A stretch of DNA of 64,000 nucleotides, taken from NCBI RefSeq assembly GCF_032594935.1, contig NZ_CP118734.1:834001-898000 (forward strand), written 5' to 3'. This document shows, piece after piece, positions 46,313-55,991 of the stretch (within the stretch, counting starts at the first letter, position 1; each line of letters opens with the position of its first letter). The notes below the pieces were generated by a model that ran no database searches, was not told the origin of the DNA, and worked only from the letters and a program-made list of their open reading frames with translations. Origin of the DNA: Streptococcus sp. 29892 (lineage in GTDB: Bacteria > Bacillota > Bacilli > Lactobacillales > Streptococcaceae). A program made the position numbers and the translations under genes.

Positions 46313-46651
46313 ATGCAGGTTATTAAACGAAGTGGTGAAGTTGTAGAATTTGACCCAGAAAAAATTTACCAAGCCATTATTAAGGCAGCTCAAACTGTAT
46401 ATGTAATCGACGATACATGGCGGAAGAACCTAGCACAAGTGACTAAAAAAGTCGTGCTTGATTTGGAAGAAGCTCATACAGAACGTCCAACCATCAGCAT
46501 GGTTCAGTCACAAGTTGAGCATCGTTTATTGGATGCCGGTTATATTACCATAGCTGAACATTATATTTCTTATCGTTTGCAACGTGATTTGGAACGTAAT
46601 GGATATGCTGATAAGATTGTCGTTCATTTACGCTTTGAGCAAATTCGATAA
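46313..46651 (+). CDS. Stand-alone ATP-cone domain protein
   Basis: A 112-residue protein made of one ATP-cone: MQVIKRSGEVVEFDPEKI, then IIKAAQTV, RPTISMVQSQVEHRLLDAG and YISYRLQRDLERNG. ATP-cones sense dATP/ATP at the N-terminus of ribonucleotide reductases and in the repressor NrdR. Here there is no reductase domain and no NrdR zinc ribbon, and no nrd gene is in view. It may be a regulatory subunit acting in trans, or a remnant of an nrdD-type gene. Against decay, it has AAGGAG before its ATG and its own stop, and the conserved residues are kept. Confidence 0.8.
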   Translation: MQVIKRSGEVVEFDPEKIYQAIIKAAQTVYVIDDTWRKNLAQVTKKVVLDLEEAHTERPTISMVQSQVEHRLLDAGYITIAEHYISYRLQRDLERNGYADKIVVHLRFEQIR

Positions 46652-47030
46652 AGAAAAGATATGGAGAGTGGTGAAGTTAGCTTTCTTCCCTGCTCTTTTT
46701 GTTATAGTCAAAAGCTATAACAATCTATATTTAAAAAGTATTTGTAAACAACGAACCATTAGCGTATAATCAAATTAGTTAATCCCAATCTAACTAGTTG
46801 AATCCCGTAGTTCGTGCCTATGGGATTTTTTATGTTGACAACCTATCTTTGGAAATGATTTAAAAAATAATGGCTACAATGTAGACTATGTTTAGGCTGC
46901 TTTTAAGGCTTACCAACAGGTTTAAAGAAAAAAATGTGATTTTCTGAGCAAAAATTTTGAAATCGGTAACAAATTTGTAGTATAATAGATGCTGTAAAAA
47001 AATATTTATTTTGAAAGTGAGATTTTACTT
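46652..47030. other. Intergenic region with hairpins and a candidate small RNA, upstream of nox
   Basis: TTGTTATAG (46699-46707) and CTATAACAA (46715-46723) form a perfect hairpin soon after the ATP-cone gene. A candidate small-RNA unit occupies about 46742-46831. A TATAAT at 46981 is the likely -10 box of nox. No coding sequence seen. Confidence 0.5.
46777..46831 (+). ncRNA. Candidate small RNA of about 55 nt
   Basis: A promoter (TTGTAA at 46742-46747, 17-bp spacer, TATAAT at 46765-46770) is followed within about 60 nt by a terminator (AATCCCGTAG with CTATGGGATT, then TTTTT, ending about 46831). No reading frame fits between them. TTTAAA-AAGTA-TTTGTA overlaps the -35 region and resembles, imperfectly, the CiaR direct repeat that drives the csRNAs of streptococci. 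The RNA family is not recognised. Confidence 0.45.
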
Positions 47031-48398
47031 ATGTCTAAAATCGTTGTTGTCGGTGCTAACCACGCAGGTACTGCCGCAATCAAAACTATGTTGACAAACT
47101 ACGGTCAGGAAAACGAAATCGTTGTATTTGACCAAAACTCAAACATCTCATTCTTGGGTTGTGGTATGGCTTTGTGGATTGGTGAGCAAATTGCTGGTCC
47201 AGAAGGACTTTTCTACTCAGATAAAGAACAATTGGAAAGCATGGGCGCTAAAGTCTACATGGAGTCACCTGTTACAGCTATCGACTACGAAGCAAAAACA
47301 GTTACTGCACTTGTAAACGGTCAAGAACATGTTGAAGCATACGACAAACTTCTCTTTGCTACTGGTTCACAACCAATTTTGCCACCAATCAAAGGTGCGG
47401 AAATCAAAGAAGGTTCTCTTGAATTTGAAGCAACTCTTGAAAACTTGCAATTCGTTAAATTGTACCAAAACTCAGCTGATGTTATTGAAAAATTGAAAAA
47501 CAAAGACATCAACCGCGTAGCAGTAGTTGGTGCTGGTTACATCGGTGTTGAACTTGCTGAAGCTTTCCAACGTAAAGGTAAAGAAGTTATCCTTATCGAC
47601 GTTGTAGACACATGTTTGGCTGGTTACTATGACCGCGACTTGTCAGACCTTATGGCTAAAAACATGGAAGACAACGGTATCAAACTTGCCTTCGGTGAAA
47701 CAGTTCAAGAAGTTGCTGGTAACGGTAAAGTTGAAAAAATCATCACTGACAAGAACGAATACGATGTTGACATGGTTATCTTGGCTGTTGGTTTCCGTCC
47801 AAACACTGCATTTGCAGGTGAAGGAATTGAGCGTTTCCGCAACGGTGCCTTCCTTGTAAACAAACGCCAAGAAACTTCAATCCCAGGCGTTTACGCTATC
47901 GGTGACTGTGCAACTATCTACGACAACGCTACTGGCGACACAAGCTACATCGCTTTGGCTTCAAACGCAGTACGTACTGGTATCGTAGCAGCTCACAACA
48001 TCTGTGGTACTGACCTTGAAGGTATCGGTGTACAAGGTTCTAACGGTATCTCTATCTATGGTCTTAACCTTGTATCAACAGGTTTGACACTTGAAAAAGC
48101 TACTCGTCTTGGCTTGAACGCTGCTGTTACTGAAGTAACTGACAACCAAAAACCAGAATTCATGGAGCATGGTAACTTCCCAGTAACTATCAAGATCGTT
48201 TACGATAAAGATTCACGTCGTATCCTTGGTGCTCAAATGGCAGCTCGTGAAGATATCTCATTGGGTATCCACCTCTTCTCATTGGCAATCCAAGAAGGCG
48301 TAACAATTGAGAAATTGGCATTGACTGACTTGTTCTTCTTGCCACACTTCAACAAACCATACAACTACATCACAGTAGCAGCACTTGGTGCTAAATAA
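47031..48398 (+). CDS. nox: H2O-forming NADH oxidase
   Basis: Reduces O2 to water with NADH, regenerating NAD+ and removing oxygen. 455 residues with FAD loop [13 protein letters not shown], redox cysteine C44 in [14 protein letters not shown] loop [14 protein letters not shown] near 163 and [11 protein letters not shown] near 287. Codon use is strongly biased towards a few codons, unlike its neighbours, which suggests high expression. A single-gene unit with a TATAAT box at 46981 and a strong terminator behind it. Confidence 0.96.
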   Translation: MSKIVVVGANHAGTAAIKTMLTNYGQENEIVVFDQNSNISFLGCGMALWIGEQIAGPEGLFYSDKEQLESMGAKVYMESPVTAIDYEAKTVTALVNGQEHVEAYDKLLFATGSQPILPPIKGAEIKEGSLEFEATLENLQFVKLYQNSADVIEKLKNKDINRVAVVGAGYIGVELAEAFQRKGKEVILIDVVDTCLAGYYDRDLSDLMAKNMEDNGIKLAFGETVQEVAGNGKVEKIITDKNEYDVDMVILAVGFRPNTAFAGEGIERFRNGAFLVNKRQETSIPGVYAIGDCATIYDNATGDTSYIALASNAVRTGIVAAHNICGTDLEGIGVQGSNGISIYGLNLVSTGLTLEKATRLGLNAAVTEVTDNQKPEFMEHGNFPVTIKIVYDKDSRRILGAQMAAREDISLGIHLFSLAIQEGVTIEKLALTDLFFLPHFNKPYNYITVAALGAK

Positions 48399-48413
48399 TA
48401 TCTTTTGATACAT

Positions 48414-48443
48414 AAGGCTCAGAGATTATCTCTGGGCTTTTTT
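48414..48443 (+). terminator. Terminator of nox
   Basis: GGCTCAGAGA-TTA-TCTCTGGGC followed by TTTTTT. Confidence 0.8.
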
Positions 48444-48528
48444 GTTTGCCATCTATCACATTGAACTGCCTATCGAGAGATTTTTTGGTATAATGGAGAG
48501 AATGATTTTTTAGAGAAAGTATGAGAAA

Positions 48529-50808
48529 ATGAACCTATTATTAAACGGAATGAATGACAGGCAGGCAGAAGCGGTGCAGACAACTGAAGGCCCGCTTTTG
48601 ATTATGGCAGGGGCTGGTTCGGGCAAAACCCGTGTTCTTACCCATCGTATCGCTTACTTGATTGATGAAAAGATGGTAAACCCGTGGAACATCTTGGCCA
48701 TTACCTTTACAAACAAGGCGGCACGGGAGATGAAGGAGCGGGCCTATGCCCTCAATCCTGCAACTCAGGATTGCTTGATTGCTACCTTCCACTCCATGTG
48801 TGTCCGTATTTTGCGCCGTGACGCCGACCATATCGGCTATAATCGTAATTTTACTATTGTAGACCCTGGTGAGCAGCGCACACTCATGAAACGGATTTTG
48901 AAAAATCTTAATTTAGATCCGAAAAAGTGGAGTGAACGTTCTATCCTGGGCACCATTTCCAATGCCAAAAATGATTTGCTTGATGACAAGGCTTATGAGG
49001 CCCAGGCTGGCGATCTATACACGCAGATTGTTGCCAAATGCTATACAGCTTACCAAAAGGAACTGCGGCAGTCAGAGGCTGTTGACTTTGATGATTTGAT
49101 CATGTTAACGCTCCGCCTTTTTGACCAAAATCCAGAGGTCCTGACCTATTACCAGCAGAAATTCCAGTACATCCATGTCGATGAGTATCAGGATACCAAC
49201 CATGCCCAGTACCAATTGGTCAAGCTCCTGGCATCACGTTTCAAGAATATCTGTGTGGTCGGTGATGCGGACCAGTCTATCTATGGTTGGCGTGGGGCGG
49301 ATATGCAGAATATTCTGGACTTTGAAAAGGACTACCCAGAAAGTAAGGTCGTTCTATTGGAGGAAAACTATCGTTCGACCAAGAACGTCTTGCAGGCTGC
49401 CAATGAGGTCATCGAAAACAACCGCAACCGTCGTCCTAAGAAACTTTGGACCCAGAATGCACAAGGGGATTTGATTACCTACTATCGTGCCAGAGATGAG
49501 AATGATGAAGCGATTTATGTTGCAGGGCAGATTGACCAGTTAAATAGAGAAGGCAAGGCTTATAAGGATTTTGCCGTTCTTTATCGAACCAATGCCCAGT
49601 CCCGTACCATTGAAGAAGCCTTGCTTAAGTCCAACATTCCCTACACCATGGTGGGTGGCACTAAGTTCTACAGTCGTAAGGAAATTCGAGATGTGATTTC
49701 TTATTTGAATATCATCGCCAACCCATCGGATAATATTTCCTACGAACGCATTGTCAACGAGCCTAAGCGTGGTGTGGGACCTGGCACAGTCGATAAGATC
49801 CGCGATTTTGCCAACACACATGGTATGTCCTTATTGGAGGCTTCGCAGGATATTATGTTGTCACCAGTCAAGGGCAAGGCAGCGCAGGCAGTATTCGACC
49901 TAGCCAACCTTCTCTATAAGCTCCGCAATCAACTGGATGACTTGACCGTGACCCAAGTAGTCGAGGCAGTATTGAACCAAACAGGCTATGTTGATGCCCT
50001 TGCAGCTCAAAATACACTGGAAGCCAATGCCCGCATTGAAAACATCCAAGAATTCCTATCTGTGACCAAAAACTTCGATGAGAAGAATACTGAGGAAGAA
50101 GAAACAGGTCTGGATTGCTTGACTCGTTTCCTACTTGATTTGGCATTGATTGCTGATACGGACGACGATAGCCGTGAGGCATCGGAGGTCACCCTCATGA
50201 CTCTCCACGCAGCCAAAGGTTTGGAATTTCCTGTTGTTTTCCTAATTGGTATGGAGGAAAATGTCTTCCCACTCAGTCGTGCAGCAGAAGATGAGAATGA
50301 GTTGGAAGAAGAACGTCGACTTGCCTATGTGGGTATCACACGGGCAGAGAAGACCCTCTATCTGACCAATGCCAACTCCCGCCTGCTTTTCGGTCGCAGC
50401 AACTACAATCAGCCAAGCCGTTTTATTCGCGAAATTTCTAGCGACCTATTGGACTATCAAGGTCTTGCTCGTCCAGCTAATACCAGCTTTAAGGCCTCTT
50501 ATGTCAATGGCAGAGCGACACAGTTTGGACAAGGTATGAGCTTACAAGAGGCCATGCAAGGTCGAAAAGCAACCGTCCAACCATCTGCCAAACTCGGAGG
50601 CAGTATGCCTTTCGCATCAAGCAACAAATCGTCAGGCTCAGGCACCAACTGGTCAGTTGGTGACATCGCTGTCCATAAGAAATGGGGTCGCGGAACTGTT
50701 CTTGAAGTATCAGGTACAGGCAGCAACCAAGAACTCAAAATCAATTTCCCAGAGATGGGACTTAAGAAGGTCCTGGCAAGTCTGGCACCGATTAGTAGGG
50801 AAGAGTAG
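48529..50808 (+). CDS. pcrA: ATP-dependent DNA helicase PcrA
   Basis: Essential UvrD/Rep-type SF1A helicase that clears RecA filaments and transcription complexes from DNA. 759 residues: motif I MAGAGSGKTRVL near 27, motif Ia TFTNKAAREMKERA, motif II DEYQDTNHAQY near 223, motif III GDADQSIYGWRGAD and motif VI YVGITRAEKTLY near 605. The C-terminal part is poorly conserved except for the final RNA-polymerase-interaction-like Tudor segment (GDIAVHKKWGRGTVLEV). A TGGTATAAT box is at about 48487. Confidence 0.96.
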   Translation: MNLLLNGMNDRQAEAVQTTEGPLLIMAGAGSGKTRVLTHRIAYLIDEKMVNPWNILAITFTNKAAREMKERAYALNPATQDCLIATFHSMCVRILRRDADHIGYNRNFTIVDPGEQRTLMKRILKNLNLDPKKWSERSILGTISNAKNDLLDDKAYEAQAGDLYTQIVAKCYTAYQKELRQSEAVDFDDLIMLTLRLFDQNPEVLTYYQQKFQYIHVDEYQDTNHAQYQLVKLLASRFKNICVVGDADQSIYGWRGADMQNILDFEKDYPESKVVLLEENYRSTKNVLQAANEVIENNRNRRPKKLWTQNAQGDLITYYRARDENDEAIYVAGQIDQLNREGKAYKDFAVLYRTNAQSRTIEEALLKSNIPYTMVGGTKFYSRKEIRDVISYLNIIANPSDNISYERIVNEPKRGVGPGTVDKIRDFANTHGMSLLEASQDIMLSPVKGKAAQAVFDLANLLYKLRNQLDDLTVTQVVEAVLNQTGYVDALAAQNTLEANARIENIQEFLSVTKNFDEKNTEEEETGLDCLTRFLLDLALIADTDDDSREASEVTLMTLHAAKGLEFPVVFLIGMEENVFPLSRAAEDENELEEERRLAYVGITRAEKTLYLTNANSRLLFGRSNYNQPSRFIREISSDLLDYQGLARPANTSFKASYVNGRATQFGQGMSLQEAMQGRKATVQPSAKLGGSMPFASSNKSSGSGTNWSVGDIAVHKKWGRGTVLEVSGTGSNQELKINFPEMGLKKVLASLAPISREE

Positions 50809-50866
50809 AAAAAACAGACTTCTTTATGATAGAATAGACTATTTTCGAAAATGAGGTATGAAAATA

Positions 50867-51136
50867 ATGGAAAAATTTTGTCAATCTTGTGCCATGCCCT
50901 TAAATTTGCATGGTCAAGATGTTCGTGGATCAGAGAAAGACGGCAGCCACTCTAATTTGTTTTGCTCTTACTGCTATGCCAATGGTGAATTTTTAGAGCC
51001 AGATATTACATTTGAACAAATGCTTAAAAAGGGTAAACAAGCTATTTCAAACGGTCAAGGAAATGCATTTATAAAATTTCTCATGAAAGCAAGCTATCCA
51101 ATGATGTTGAAGAAAACCCAACGCTGGAGAGCTTAG
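50867..51136 (+). CDS. Putative zinc-ribbon protein
   Basis: An 89-residue protein with cysteine pairs FCQSCAMPL at the start and FCSYCYANG near 39, matching the putative zinc-ribbon family with the CxxC...GxxxxS..FCSYCY pattern. The C-terminal half is helical and basic. The start at 50867 is preferred over the ATG at 50858 because the GAGG at 50853 is 10 nt away from it but only 1 nt from the other. Function unknown. It follows pcrA and precedes the HAD phosphatase gene after 43 nt. Confidence 0.8.
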   Translation: MEKFCQSCAMPLNLHGQDVRGSEKDGSHSNLFCSYCYANGEFLEPDITFEQMLKKGKQAISNGQGNAFIKFLMKASYPMMLKKTQRWRA

Positions 51137-51179
51137 GCACGGAAAAGGTAGCAACACTAGTAAAAGAGAGGATATAAAG

Positions 51180-51869
51180 TTGTCATATAAATATTTATTA
51201 TTCGATCTTGATCACACACTTTTGGATTTTAACCAAGGAGAAGAAGTAGCCCTCACTCAATTTTTGGAGTTCATGGATGTGGAGGATATAGAGGCCTTTA
51301 AAGCCATCTATCGTCCGCTCAACCAAGGCATGTGGAAGGAACTTGAAAAAGGTTTAATTACCAAGAAAGAATTGATCAACACGCGCTTTTCCAAAACCTT
51401 TGCACATTTTGGGAGGGAAGTGGATGGTCGTGAAATGGCCCTCCGCTATCAAGAATTTATTGGTCAGCAAGGTCAGATATTTGAAGGTGCAGACCTATTA
51501 CTTAAAGAACTGGTTGACCGTGGTTACCAGCTCTATGCGGCGACCAACGGCGTGACCTATATTCAGGAAAATCGTCTCCTCAACTCCCCTATTCAGACCT
51601 ATTTCAAGCAGGTTTTTATCTCAGAACAGATGGGGACACAGAAGCCTGCGGCTGATTTTTATGAAAAAATAGCAGAGCAGATAGGGTGTTTTGACATGGC
51701 AAGTTTTCTGATGATAGGCGACAGCTTGACTGCTGACATCCAGGGTGCAAATAATGTAGGTATGGATTCGGTCTGGTACAATCCTGAACAAGTCAGTCTT
51801 ACAGGTCCAGCACAACCAACCTATACCGTTTCCAATTACCAACAATTACTGGACATTCTGAAAGAATAG
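51180..51869 (+). CDS. YjjG-type noncanonical pyrimidine nucleotidase (HAD superfamily)
   Basis: A 229-residue HAD phosphatase. Motif I is LLFDLDHTLLDF (D10, D12), motif II AATNG near 120, motif III lysine in GTQKPAADF near 156 and motif IV MIGDSLTADIQGANN near 178. This pattern with a C1 helical cap matches the YjjG group, which dephosphorylates noncanonical pyrimidine nucleotides to keep them out of DNA. The start is TTG, 7 nt after AGAGAGG; no ATG is in a suitable place. Confidence 0.88.
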   Translation: MSYKYLLFDLDHTLLDFNQGEEVALTQFLEFMDVEDIEAFKAIYRPLNQGMWKELEKGLITKKELINTRFSKTFAHFGREVDGREMALRYQEFIGQQGQIFEGADLLLKELVDRGYQLYAATNGVTYIQENRLLNSPIQTYFKQVFISEQMGTQKPAADFYEKIAEQIGCFDMASFLMIGDSLTADIQGANNVGMDSVWYNPEQVSLTGPAQPTYTVSNYQQLLDILKE

Positions 51870-51990
51870 ATGGTCCTCTATGTAAGATAACGAATGGGAA
51901 AGTTAGAGCTGGAGCTGGTTTTAGCCAATCTTTTAGTTGATTTTATGTTAGAATAAAGGTATACGACGGACAAGGAAAGGATGGAGAAAA

Positions 51991-52782
51991 ATGTATAAGA
52001 AATTAGGCTTACTACTTCCGATGGTGCTCTTATTAGTAGCTTGTGGTCAGAAGTCAACGGATACCAGTCCATCAAGTAGCAGTAGTGCAACATCAAGCCA
52101 GTCTACCACTAGTAGTTCGCCGGCGCAGGCTAGCTCTAGTCAAGAAACTCAGGAAAGTTCTTCTAGTTCAACAGAAACCAGTTCGACGACTGGTGAGGAA
52201 GCCACAAGCAGTCAGACGGAGGTGGCGACAAGCGCGGCTTACAATGGAGCTTATTACAGTGTTCAGGGGAAATATGGTCAGGTCATTATTGCCAATAAAA
52301 AACATCCCCTGTCTGCTAGTTACGCTCCTGGAGAAGACCCTCAAGCCTTGGCAGCTTTCCAGCAGTTGATTGCAGATATGCAGGCGCAAGGTTTTGCCAT
52401 TTCCAACAATTATAGTGGTTTTCGTTCCTATGAAACCCAGGCTGGTTTGTACCAATCCTATGTCAATCAAGATGGTCAAGCAGCAGCCGATACCTATTCG
52501 GCGCGTGCTGGCTATAGTGAACATCAGACAGGTCTTGCCTTTGACCTATTAGACAGCTACGGTAATCTCTTGGAAGAACCAGTTGCTTCTCAGTGGTTGG
52601 CAGACAATGCCCATCATTATGGTTTTATTGTGCGTTATTTGCCTGGCAAGGAAGCCATAACAGGCTACATGGCAGAATCTTGGCACGTTCGTTATATCGG
52701 TGCAGAAGCAACGGATATTTACAATTCAGGACTAACATTAGAAGAATACTTCGGAGTTCCTGGTGGTGATTATCAAGAATAA
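51991..52782 (+). CDS. LdcB/VanY-type carboxypeptidase lipoprotein (M15B)
   Basis: A 263-residue extracellular peptidase trimming peptidoglycan stem peptides (L,D- or D,D-carboxypeptidase). Lipobox LVACG at residues 15-19 (C18). A long Ser/Thr/Gln linker (about 20-85) spans the wall. The M15B domain follows: SGFRSYETQAGLYQSY near 149, the zinc motif SARAGYSEHQTGLAFDL near 171 (H179, D186) and the last ligand in ESWHVRY near 230 (H232). The relationship to pneumococcal DacB/LdcB is from motif order, not alignment. GGATGGAG precedes the ATG. Confidence 0.9.
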   Translation: MYKKLGLLLPMVLLLVACGQKSTDTSPSSSSSATSSQSTTSSSPAQASSSQETQESSSSSTETSSTTGEEATSSQTEVATSAAYNGAYYSVQGKYGQVIIANKKHPLSASYAPGEDPQALAAFQQLIADMQAQGFAISNNYSGFRSYETQAGLYQSYVNQDGQAAADTYSARAGYSEHQTGLAFDLLDSYGNLLEEPVASQWLADNAHHYGFIVRYLPGKEAITGYMAESWHVRYIGAEATDIYNSGLTLEEYFGVPGGDYQE

Positions 52783-52922
52783 GGACTTTTATTCATGGTT
52801 CAACGCCTCTATCTAAAGCTAGTTTTTTAGCTAGTTAGTCACAATTTTTTCAAAAATCAGTCTTGATGAGTGAAAATTTATCTCTAATATTGAGCACTTG
52901 GTTTGTGAATACAGGTTTTAAG

Positions 52923-52955
52923 AAAGTTGGGTTGTCAATCAGTCCAACTTTTTAA
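52923..52955 (+). terminator. Terminator-like hairpin downstream of the carboxypeptidase gene
   Basis: AAAGTTGG and CCAACTTT form an 8-bp stem followed by TT-rich sequence, ahead of the promoter of the next gene. Confidence 0.6.
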
Positions 52956-53022
52956 AATCAAAAAATTTGTCCGTACAACTAACTCGTGATATAATGGGCT
53001 ATCAATGATTTGGAGGTATCCC

Positions 53023-53469
53023 ATGCTTAAAGCGATGGAAGTATATTTGGTAACAAATGGAAATGGTTTAGAAGCGATTGAATTCTACAAAAATGCACTT
53101 GGTGCAGAGGTGGAACAAGTAAACTTATACAAAGATTTCTTGCCAGACTGTCCAGCAGAATTAGAAAACCATGTCATGAATGCCCAATTCCGTTTGAACG
53201 GACAACGTTTCATGCTTTCTGACAATAACCCAGAAATGCCTTATTCAGTTGGCGACAACATTACTGTTGCCTTGATTACAGAAGACGCAGAAACCGCGAA
53301 AGACTTGTTCACAAAACTATCTGAAGGTGCTATGAAAATTACAATGGACTTGCAAGCTGTGCCATGGTCACCTGCTTATGGTTCCTTGCAAGACAAATTC
53401 GGTATCCACTGGCAGGTCAACGCAGAAGTAGCAGGCTACGGTCAAGAATATTACGCAGAACAAAACTAA
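53023..53469 (+). CDS. PhnB-like VOC-family protein
   Basis: A 148-residue single-module glyoxalase-fold protein of the PhnB/3-demethylubiquinone-methyltransferase-like group: MEVYLVTNGNGLEAIEFYKN, LGAEVEQVN, FMLSDNNPEM and the late FGIHWQVN. The usual metal ligands of glyoxalase I are not all present, as is normal for this group, and the substrate is unknown. TTGGAGG lies before the chosen ATG; the frame could start 18 nt earlier but without a signal. A shared terminator follows. Confidence 0.85.
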   Translation: MLKAMEVYLVTNGNGLEAIEFYKNALGAEVEQVNLYKDFLPDCPAELENHVMNAQFRLNGQRFMLSDNNPEMPYSVGDNITVALITEDAETAKDLFTKLSEGAMKITMDLQAVPWSPAYGSLQDKFGIHWQVNAEVAGYGQEYYAEQN

Positions 53470-53479
53470 TAGCATTCAA

Positions 53480-53517
53480 AAACCAGATTTCGACGAGCGA
53501 AATCTGGTTTTTTTTAC
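53480..53517. terminator. Bidirectional terminator between PhnB-like and ABC permease genes
   Basis: AAACCAGATTTCG-ACGAG-CGAAATCTGGTTT, a 13-bp perfect stem with T/A runs on both sides. Confidence 0.85.
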
Positions 53518-55118
53518 AATTTTTGCCAATAGGATTTATAGAGAAAGAATTGCAGTAATCCCGAAAGGACAAGAATCAAGGTTGCTAGTCCAGAGCTTAC
53601 TAAGGTCGGACCAATGATGGTAGTCATTACACTACTGATGACGAGCAAGATGAATCCGAAAATCATCGTTAGCAAGATGGAACCAGCAATCAGCCATTGA
53701 CCCGCTCCGCGACCGAAAAGCTGGTTGGAGTTCTGCCAGTTGAGCATGAGTAGGCGTTGGTCCCTCCAGTAGTATATTTGTCCAGTTAGTAGGGCAGAAA
53801 CAAGTATGCCTAGACCAAAGAAGAGGGCTAAGACCATGTTTACTTTCATGACAAATAGGGCTAACATGAGATAGAGCAAAGTCGGAACCAGGAATTGAAC
53901 CGCAGCAATCACCCAAAACTTCTGAATCGTAAACTGTTTGAAGTTAATGGGTAAGGTTCGGATGAAGTGATAGTTTTCCTTTTCCAAGGACATAGCTGTT
54001 CCGATAAAGGTTGTAGCACCTGCGAACATGCTTCCTAACAAACAGCCGGCCAGTAAAGCAATTCCGAAATATTCCCATGAAAGAACACCCAGTCTACCAC
54101 CTTCAGTAATTTTTGAAATTGAAGGGAGCAGGGCAACTCCTAGCACCAATGACTGTAAGAAGGTCTGTACCATCAGGTTGCTATCGTTGAGGGTAGATAA
54201 ATGGTGTTTGATAAGGGCCTGATTTAAATTCTGAGGTAATTTCCTTGGTTTGCCGACCTTACGTTTTGATGAAGCAGTATCAATCGCCAAAACCTGTTGG
54301 AAATAATTCGGAATAACAGTTTTAAAGGCAAAGTGGACCAATCCCAACATGAAGAAAATAGGAAGGATGAGATTGATAACTGTCCCCAACGAAATTGGTT
54401 GGCTGATGATGTAGTGGAAACCGACAAAAAGTGGCAATTCTGGAAACTGAACAAAACCATCTGATTGGAGGGAAACAGTCTGCTGGGATTGGAGAAACAT
54501 AAGCGCTCCCATTGAAACCAGAGATGAGCCTGTCAGAAGAATGGTAGAAATGGTTGTCTTATGTGGGCTCTTAGTCAAGATTTCTCCGATAAAGTGCATA
54601 AAAATCATATTGAGAAGATTGACTAGGAACCATAGGAGAATAAAACTTGGCAAGGCAAAAAGTGCAAAGGCTGGTCCACCTATTTGCCAATAGGTAATGA
54701 TAAGAAGAGAGAGGCAGGGGATGAGGAAGGGCAAGACCATACCTTGAGCCGATAAGAATTTGGCGATAAAAACCTCGCTTGCTTTTAAGGGAAGAGGTAG
54801 ATAGAGTTTGGTGTCCTTGCTGTCGTAGAAGACAGAAAAGAAGCCTGTGAAACCGTATACGGTTGCCAGTATAGCAAATTGGGCTAGTTGTAGGGAGAAG
54901 AAACCTGTGGACCGTTTGTAATCAATCCCTAGAAAGAAGACGGAGTAGAGAATAGCCATCATCAGAATGAGGAAGCCTTGTTGGATAAGGATGCTCCGAT
55001 AGGCTGAAAAACGTCCATCTTTATTCTTATTTTGTTTTTTCTTGACGGAAGCTAGCAGTTGCGGGTTGGAGTAGAGGATATTGATTTTGACCAATTCCCA
55101 AATCAGAGATTTGTTCAT
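53514..55118 (-). CDS. ABC exporter permease
   Basis: A 534-residue membrane protein with about 12 hydrophobic segments and a basic cytoplasmic N-terminus (KKKQNKNKDG). It overlaps the end of the ATPase gene by 4 nt (ATGA type), so the two make one exporter. The pattern of a large single permease with a DrrA-type ATPase resembles YtrC/EcsB-like or ABC-2 exporters of Firmicutes; the substrate is not known. Its stop lies inside the 3' arm of the bidirectional terminator shared with the PhnB-like gene. Confidence 0.85.
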   Translation of the reverse strand: MNKSLIWELVKINILYSNPQLLASVKKKQNKNKDGRFSAYRSILIQQGFLILMMAILYSVFFLGIDYKRSTGFFSLQLAQFAILATVYGFTGFFSVFYDSKDTKLYLPLPLKASEVFIAKFLSAQGMVLPFLIPCLSLLIITYWQIGGPAFALFALPSFILLWFLVNLLNMIFMHFIGEILTKSPHKTTISTILLTGSSLVSMGALMFLQSQQTVSLQSDGFVQFPELPLFVGFHYIISQPISLGTVINLILPIFFMLGLVHFAFKTVIPNYFQQVLAIDTASSKRKVGKPRKLPQNLNQALIKHHLSTLNDSNLMVQTFLQSLVLGVALLPSISKITEGGRLGVLSWEYFGIALLAGCLLGSMFAGATTFIGTAMSLEKENYHFIRTLPINFKQFTIQKFWVIAAVQFLVPTLLYLMLALFVMKVNMVLALFFGLGILVSALLTGQIYYWRDQRLLMLNWQNSNQLFGRGAGQWLIAGSILLTMIFGFILLVISSVMTTIIGPTLVSSGLATLILVLSGLLQFFLYKSYWQKL

Positions 55119-55858
55119 CCGACCTCACCTGCCTCTCTTTGTTGGCGACCTGCTAATTCTAGGTAGATGGTTTCCAAGTCCTTGTCAGGATATTGGGATT
55201 TTAATTCTTCCAGACTGCCTACGAAGATGAGTCGTCCCTTTCTGAGAATGCCAATACGGTCACAGAGTTGTTCTGCAACAGACAAAACGTGGGTCGAAAA
55301 GAGAACGGTGTTGCCACCCTTGGCATGGTCCTTCATCATCTGCTTGAGGTCAAATGAGGCCTGGGGATCCAGTCCTGTCAAGGGTTCATCCAAAATCCAA
55401 ATATCTGGCTTGGGAATGAGGGCGCCGATGATAATGGTTTTCTGTCGCATACCGTGGGAGAAACTGTCAATGGGTTCGTGCTGACGGGCAGTTATGTCAA
55501 AAAGGCTGGCTAGCTTGTTGATACGTTGGTCAACAGTGTCTTTGTTCACTCCGTAAACCTTGCCCATAAAGTGCCAATATTCAAAAGCAGTCAAGTGAAG
55601 AAAAATATCAGGCGAGTCTGGTACATAGGCAATCCGTTTTTTGACCTCATCTCGATTTTCTTCCAGATGAAGTCCGTCGACGGAGATGGTTCCATGACTG
55701 GCTTGAATAATAGAAGTGAGCAAACTGATTGTCGTTGTCTTACCAGCACCGTTATGTCCAATCAAGCCGAAAATTTCCCCACTTTCGATGGTCAAATCCA
55801 AATCATCAAGGGCTACTGTGTCGCCATAGGCTTTACTAACGTGGTTAAATTGAATCAT
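55115..55858 (-). CDS. ABC exporter ATP-binding protein
   Basis: A 247-residue ATPase with Walker A GHNGAGKTT (about 34-42), Q loop region VPDSPDIFLHL, signature SHGMRQK near 139 (FSHGM in place of LSGGQ), Walker B IWILDEPLTGLDP near 160 and the H loop STHV near 196. The signature and the EcsA-like order point to an export ATPase of the ABC-2/Ecs type. First gene of the pair, divergent from uvrB. AGGAGG precedes the ATG. Confidence 0.92.
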   Translation of the reverse strand: MIQFNHVSKAYGDTVALDDLDLTIESGEIFGLIGHNGAGKTTTISLLTSIIQASHGTISVDGLHLEENRDEVKKRIAYVPDSPDIFLHLTAFEYWHFMGKVYGVNKDTVDQRINKLASLFDITARQHEPIDSFSHGMRQKTIIIGALIPKPDIWILDEPLTGLDPQASFDLKQMMKDHAKGGNTVLFSTHVLSVAEQLCDRIGILRKGRLIFVGSLEELKSQYPDKDLETIYLELAGRQQREAGEVG

Positions 55859-55991
55859 AAGAACCTCCTAGATAAATATAATAAATTACAATTATTATAC
55901 TACTATCTTAGTACAAAAGCAATAGTTTTTTAGAAAAAAGTTAAGAAACTCACAAATCCTATCCACAAGAAAAATTTGCTATAATAGACCT

